Below are positions 63,207-64,000 of a DNA stretch of 64,000 nt, piece by piece. Both the position numbers and the translations under genes were made by a program. The notes beneath the pieces are model-generated. The model was not told the DNA's origin and ran no database searches. It saw only the letters and a program-made list of their open reading frames with translations. The first letter of the stretch is position 1. Every line of letters starts with the position of its first letter. Source of the stretch: Leptospiraceae bacterium (GTDB taxonomy: Bacteria; Spirochaetota; Leptospiria; Leptospirales; Leptospiraceae); assembly GCA_015075105.1 (NCBI GenBank), contig JABTUZ010000002.1, forward strand, positions 1,040,001-1,104,000, written 5' to 3'.

Positions 63207-63568
63207 TACTTCAACCTCTTTTCGCAGGCGACCAAGTCTGCTTTCGATACAAGTGCCGGAATAAAATATTCTACTCCTATATTTTCATAGGGTTGAGCGT
63301 TCAGGTTTTCCTCTCTCAATAGTCCGGCAAAATGTTCTGTTAGATAATAGAGAAGAGAAATGGACTCAAAAGTATCGCCTTCTTCTGCAATGTGAAAAGT
63401 CGGCTCTGTCGGAATATCCGGAATGTTTAACCGGTTACCGGCTACAAGATTTTCCCAATCCTTGATATGAGGATTGTTATCCCTGATTACAGGATAGAGT
63501 TCCCACTTATTATATAGCTTGGCAGAAATTCTCTGCAGGGTATCATTTTCCCGAATCGTATAGATCAC
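63206..63568 (-). CDS. Phage tail protein with LysM domain, gpX-like
   Basis: The 120-residue protein has two LysM-like segments: TIRENDTLQRISAKLYNKWE, ENLVAGNRLNIPDIP, and FHIAEEGDTFESISLLYYLT with ENLNAQPYENIGVEYFIP. In contractile phages such proteins join tube and hub. It overlaps the DUF6046-like gene by four bases and the gpD-like gene by one base. Confidence 0.8.
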   Translation of the reverse strand: MIYTIRENDTLQRISAKLYNKWELYPVIRDNNPHIKDWENLVAGNRLNIPDIPTEPTFHIAEEGDTFESISLLYYLTEHFAGLLREENLNAQPYENIGVEYFIPALVSKADLVACEKRLK

Positions 63569-64000
63569 AAAGAATCTCCCGTAGAATCAGAGCCAGCTTT
63601 GTCGAGAGCGTAATCTTCTTCGTCTGAAAGTGCCGTCAGGATGATTGGCTGGTTATATTGTATTCCGCTGTCCGGAAGCTCAAATGTTTTCAGAACAATA
63701 TTTTTGATTTTTAATGCGTTAAGTCTATCGTTAATAACAGGCAGAGAAGTTTGTTCGATCCAAAGCGATCTCAGTTCTTTGAGTTTTGACAGCATGGATT
63801 GCAAAAGCGGAAGCGAAAAACTGTATGTCGCCGCAAGCAGGGTAAATTCTATTCTCACCTGCCAGTCATCAAACCCGGACATCTCTTTAATTGTGCCTTT
63901 ACGTCCATTGATCTTGGTAACTGTAATAATCTTTTCCTGACGAAGACTGATTTTTGTCGCCGAGGGGAACTCATATCCGAACAGCTCGTCTCCGAGCGTT
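63565..64000 (-). CDS. DUF6046-like phage protein, partial at the right edge
   Basis: The frame is open beyond an internal ATG (63882) up to the window edge, so it runs at least 144 codons. Upstream residues read LGDELFGYEFPSATKISLRQ, then EKIITVTKINGRKGTIKEMS and GFDDWQVRIEFTLLAATYSF. This is the pattern of DUF6046, a phage-associated family of unknown role found close to LysM tail genes. The 3' end (KIKNIVLKTFELPDSGIQYN) is complete. The rest of the gene lies to the right. Confidence 0.65.
   Translation of the reverse strand, partial: TLGDELFGYEFPSATKISLRQEKIITVTKINGRKGTIKEMSGFDDWQVRIEFTLLAATYSFSLPLLQSMLSKLKELRSLWIEQTSLPVINDRLNALKIKNIVLKTFELPDSGIQYNQPIILTALSDEEDYALDKAGSDSTGDSL

Overview
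The window is AT-rich and looks like the chromosome of a spirochaete of the Leptospira group. The evidence is the adjacent pair of flagellar sheath genes flaA2-flaA1, a GreA made as a ~918-residue protein with a long N-terminal extension (a form known from spirochaetes), two copies of the Leptospira-type DUF1564 family, a PilZ/DUF1577-like protein, and SpoIIE/STAS partner-switching genes. No rRNA or tRNA gene was recognised.

Layout. (1) 1-9.1 kb is a decayed defence/mobile island. It holds the C-terminal part of a REP-associated tyrosine transposase (RAYT) carrying an in-frame array of 18-bp repeats, an IS256 element, RhuM and GxxExxY remnants, a cluster of small unknown genes, a type I restriction gene (hsdR) with an internal deletion, a second 18-bp array, and a broken DUF1016-thermonuclease gene. 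Palindromes of REP type recur through it, one of them inside hsdR. (2) 9.1-30.6 kb is mostly housekeeping: an RluA-type pseudouridine synthase, PilZ-like protein, a lipid-kinase-type gene, fumC, glpK, an MBL hydrolase, STAS proteins, a HAMP protein, a HEAT protein, a PUR-like protein, flaA2-flaA1, greA, an M23 protein, acyP, an LptE-like lipoprotein, a Fur-type regulator, tgt, and a LysM lipoprotein. (3) 30.6-44.6 kb holds envelope and signalling genes: a ketoacyl-synthase homologue without its histidines, a 7TM protein with a degenerate NtrC-type AAA domain, a nucleoside phosphorylase homologue, queA, exbBD, two glycosyltransferases, a second DUF1564 copy, an outer-membrane barrel, and a 7TMR-DISM/SpoIIE phosphatase. 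(4) 44.6-51.5 kb is a methionine/SAH-recycling block: sahR-like regulator, ahcY, a ferredoxin and metH. (5) 51.5-55.2 kb carries a frameshifted small HTH gene, a Panacea-type gene, lipB, an MBL hydrolase, and a GT-C-like membrane gene interrupted by one stop codon. (6) 55.5-57.1 kb is a compact type II restriction-modification pair (ThaI-like endonuclease plus beta-class methyltransferase). (7) 57.3-64.0 kb, all on the minus strand, is a contractile-phage baseplate and tail-fibre module that runs off the right edge. It abuts a truncated SpoIIE 3' end, which marks a prophage junction.

Functional links. SahR, AhcY and MetH together would sense and clear S-adenosylhomocysteine and regenerate methionine. 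The SpoIIE phosphatase and the STAS proteins fit one partner-switching scheme. Tgt and QueA are two steps of queuosine tRNA modification. FlaA1, FlaA2 and the HEAT protein upstream lie in a motility region. The most unusual material is the set of repeats derived from REP arms in the left island, the 67-bp repeats upstream of both DUF1564 copies, an almost identical 86-bp dispersed element, and several genes broken by single, well-located lesions.
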